Source: Planctomycetaceae bacterium
GTDB lineage: Bacteria > Planctomycetota > Planctomycetia > Planctomycetales > Planctomycetaceae
Assembly (NCBI GenBank): GCA_003503535.1
Contig: DOCI01000282.1
Location: 18,714-24,406, forward strand
Reading direction: 5' to 3'
DNA length: 5,693 nucleotides
The translations under genes were made by a program, and so were the position numbers. The notes under the pieces are model-generated. The model saw nothing but the letters and a program-made list of their open reading frames with translations. It had not been told where the DNA came from and ran no database searches. This document shows, piece after piece, positions 4,758 through 5,693 of the stretch; the stretch's first letter is position 1, and every line of letters begins with the position of its first letter.

Positions 4758-5693
4758 ATGATCCAAAAAAATGACTTTCTATTGCTTCCAGCTGTCGGCT
4801 ACGTGCGAATGTCAACAGACGACCAGACAGCTTCACCAGCACGTCAAAAAATGCAGATCAAAGAGTTTGCGGAACGGGAAGGCTACTTCATAACCAGCTG
4901 GTATGAGGACCATGGGTTGACCGGGATAGAGTCCGCCAATCGTGTAAATTTCCAGCGACTTCTCATCGATGCGAAAGCCGGAAAGTTTAATGCATTGGTA
5001 CTTTCCGAGCTTTCTCGGGCCACACGTGAAGAACCTATTGAGGCCATGATTCACTGGCGACTGTTAAAGCAAGCTGGGGTGAAACTGCTTTCGGTTCAAA
5101 AGGGGGGAGAATATAAATTTGACGACATGGGCGGTCTGATTTCTTTGCTAGTCGATCAGTTCGGGGCACACGACGAAGCCAGAAAAATTTCCAATAGAAC
5201 CGTGTCTGGAAAGCGAAAGAAACTGCAGGATGGAAATTACAACTTATTGCCAACATTCGGCTTTGACAGGCGAATCCTCGACTCCTCTGGGAATGTTGTG
5301 AAAACGATTAGTTTTCGAGAACAGTTTCAACTTCCGCGTGGTTGGAAATCGGAACGAGTTATTACATCAGAGGATAAAACGGTCGCTGGCATTCGGTGGG
5401 CCTATCAACAACTTGTTAAGGGCAAAATTAATATTTCCGGCATCAAAGATGAATGGAACCGAAGAGGGATCTGTACAACAAATGGTCGGCCATGGCGGGG
5501 AGGTATGGTGAAAAAGGTTCTTACCAGTTCAGCAATGATGGGGGCCGCGACCCTTGGACATAGAGAGCCCAGGGCAAAATTTGAATCGGTTGTCCCTGAG
5601 GGTGAAATTGCTGTAGTTCATCATGAGCCGATTGTTGATAAGCAATTATTTGAATTGGCAAATCGAGCAATCAGGGCTTACGCACCGATTGCT
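4758..5693 (+). CDS. Large serine recombinase / site-specific integrase (3' partial)
   Basis: 312 codons are visible, open at the right edge. ATG 4758 has a weak GAGG at 4743-4746, 11 nt upstream. Residues 12-150 form the resolvase catalytic domain: YVRMST with nucleophile S19 and R17, YEDHGLTG...NRVNFQRLL with R62, then LSRATR with R87 and R90 at the places of the two catalytic arginines of the D-R-x-x-R motif. S86 replaces the usual Asp before the first arginine. ISLLVDQFGAHDEARKISNRT (128-148) fits the long helix E region. Residues 150-265 match the Recombinase (PF07508-type) DNA-binding domain: GKRKKLQDGNYNLLPTFGFD, GIRWAYQQLVKGKINISGI, LNR-like WNRRGICTTNGRPWRGG and VKKVLTSSAMMG. The zinc-ribbon and coiled-coil region should follow beyond the window. 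Such enzymes integrate or excise phages, ICEs and islands by a double-strand break with a 5'-phosphoserine intermediate. The neighbouring RHH-like gene fits a control role. Confidence 0.95.
   Translation, partial: MIQKNDFLLLPAVGYVRMSTDDQTASPARQKMQIKEFAEREGYFITSWYEDHGLTGIESANRVNFQRLLIDAKAGKFNALVLSELSRATREEPIEAMIHWRLLKQAGVKLLSVQKGGEYKFDDMGGLISLLVDQFGAHDEARKISNRTVSGKRKKLQDGNYNLLPTFGFDRRILDSSGNVVKTISFREQFQLPRGWKSERVITSEDKTVAGIRWAYQQLVKGKINISGIKDEWNRRGICTTNGRPWRGGMVKKVLTSSAMMGAATLGHREPRAKFESVVPEGEIAVVHHEPIVDKQLFELANRAIRAYAPIA

Noticed and set aside
1..5693. CRISPR array, rRNA or full tRNA genes, complete insertion sequence
   Set aside because: No regularly spaced repeats, no RNA gene signatures and no transposase with terminal inverted repeats are visible.

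Overview
The window looks like accessory DNA from a planctomycete. The main pointer is the first gene, a DUF1559 protein with the usual landmarks of that family (NNLK...HGRFP, SWRVHLLPYLE, DGTSNT, H...FGDG). That family is greatly expanded in Planctomycetes. Two more features fit: several genes have no visible Shine-Dalgarno sequence, and there is a HARE-HTH winged-helix protein of a planctomycete type. Assignment below phylum level is not possible from the sequence.

Layout from left to right. (1) 1-1055: the 3' part of a membrane-anchored DUF1559 protein whose start lies outside the window. (2) 1194-2886: small genes resembling orphan immunity genes of polymorphic-toxin (Rhs/WapI) loci. These are a zinc-ribbon/two-helix membrane protein (1194-1559, +), a WapI-type immunity protein (1828-2265, +) and a second immunity-like protein (2458-2886, -). 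No intact toxin gene is present. The WapI-type gene is bracketed by two ~110-bp copies of one coding fragment, both readable only on the minus strand. Their codon-biased divergence shows that they descend from a real protein. (3) 2887-3501: about 600 bp with no convincing gene, containing several inverted repeats. (4) 3502-4089: a tight two-gene operon, a basic HARE-HTH protein followed by a 64-residue acidic protein starting at TTG, with a hairpin terminator after it. (5) 4090-4418: non-coding, with a perfect 16-bp palindrome. (6) 4419-5693: a 56-residue ribbon-helix-helix-like protein (-) transcribed away from a large serine recombinase (+) that runs off the right edge. The 168-bp divergent spacer carries repeats suited to operators or recombination sites.

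The right end is probably the integration/regulation end of a mobile element. The middle is a degraded immunity/toxin-remnant patch. The least explained signals are the duplicated antisense coding fragment, the divergent RHH/recombinase spacer, the 16-bp palindrome and the HARE-HTH/64-residue operon.
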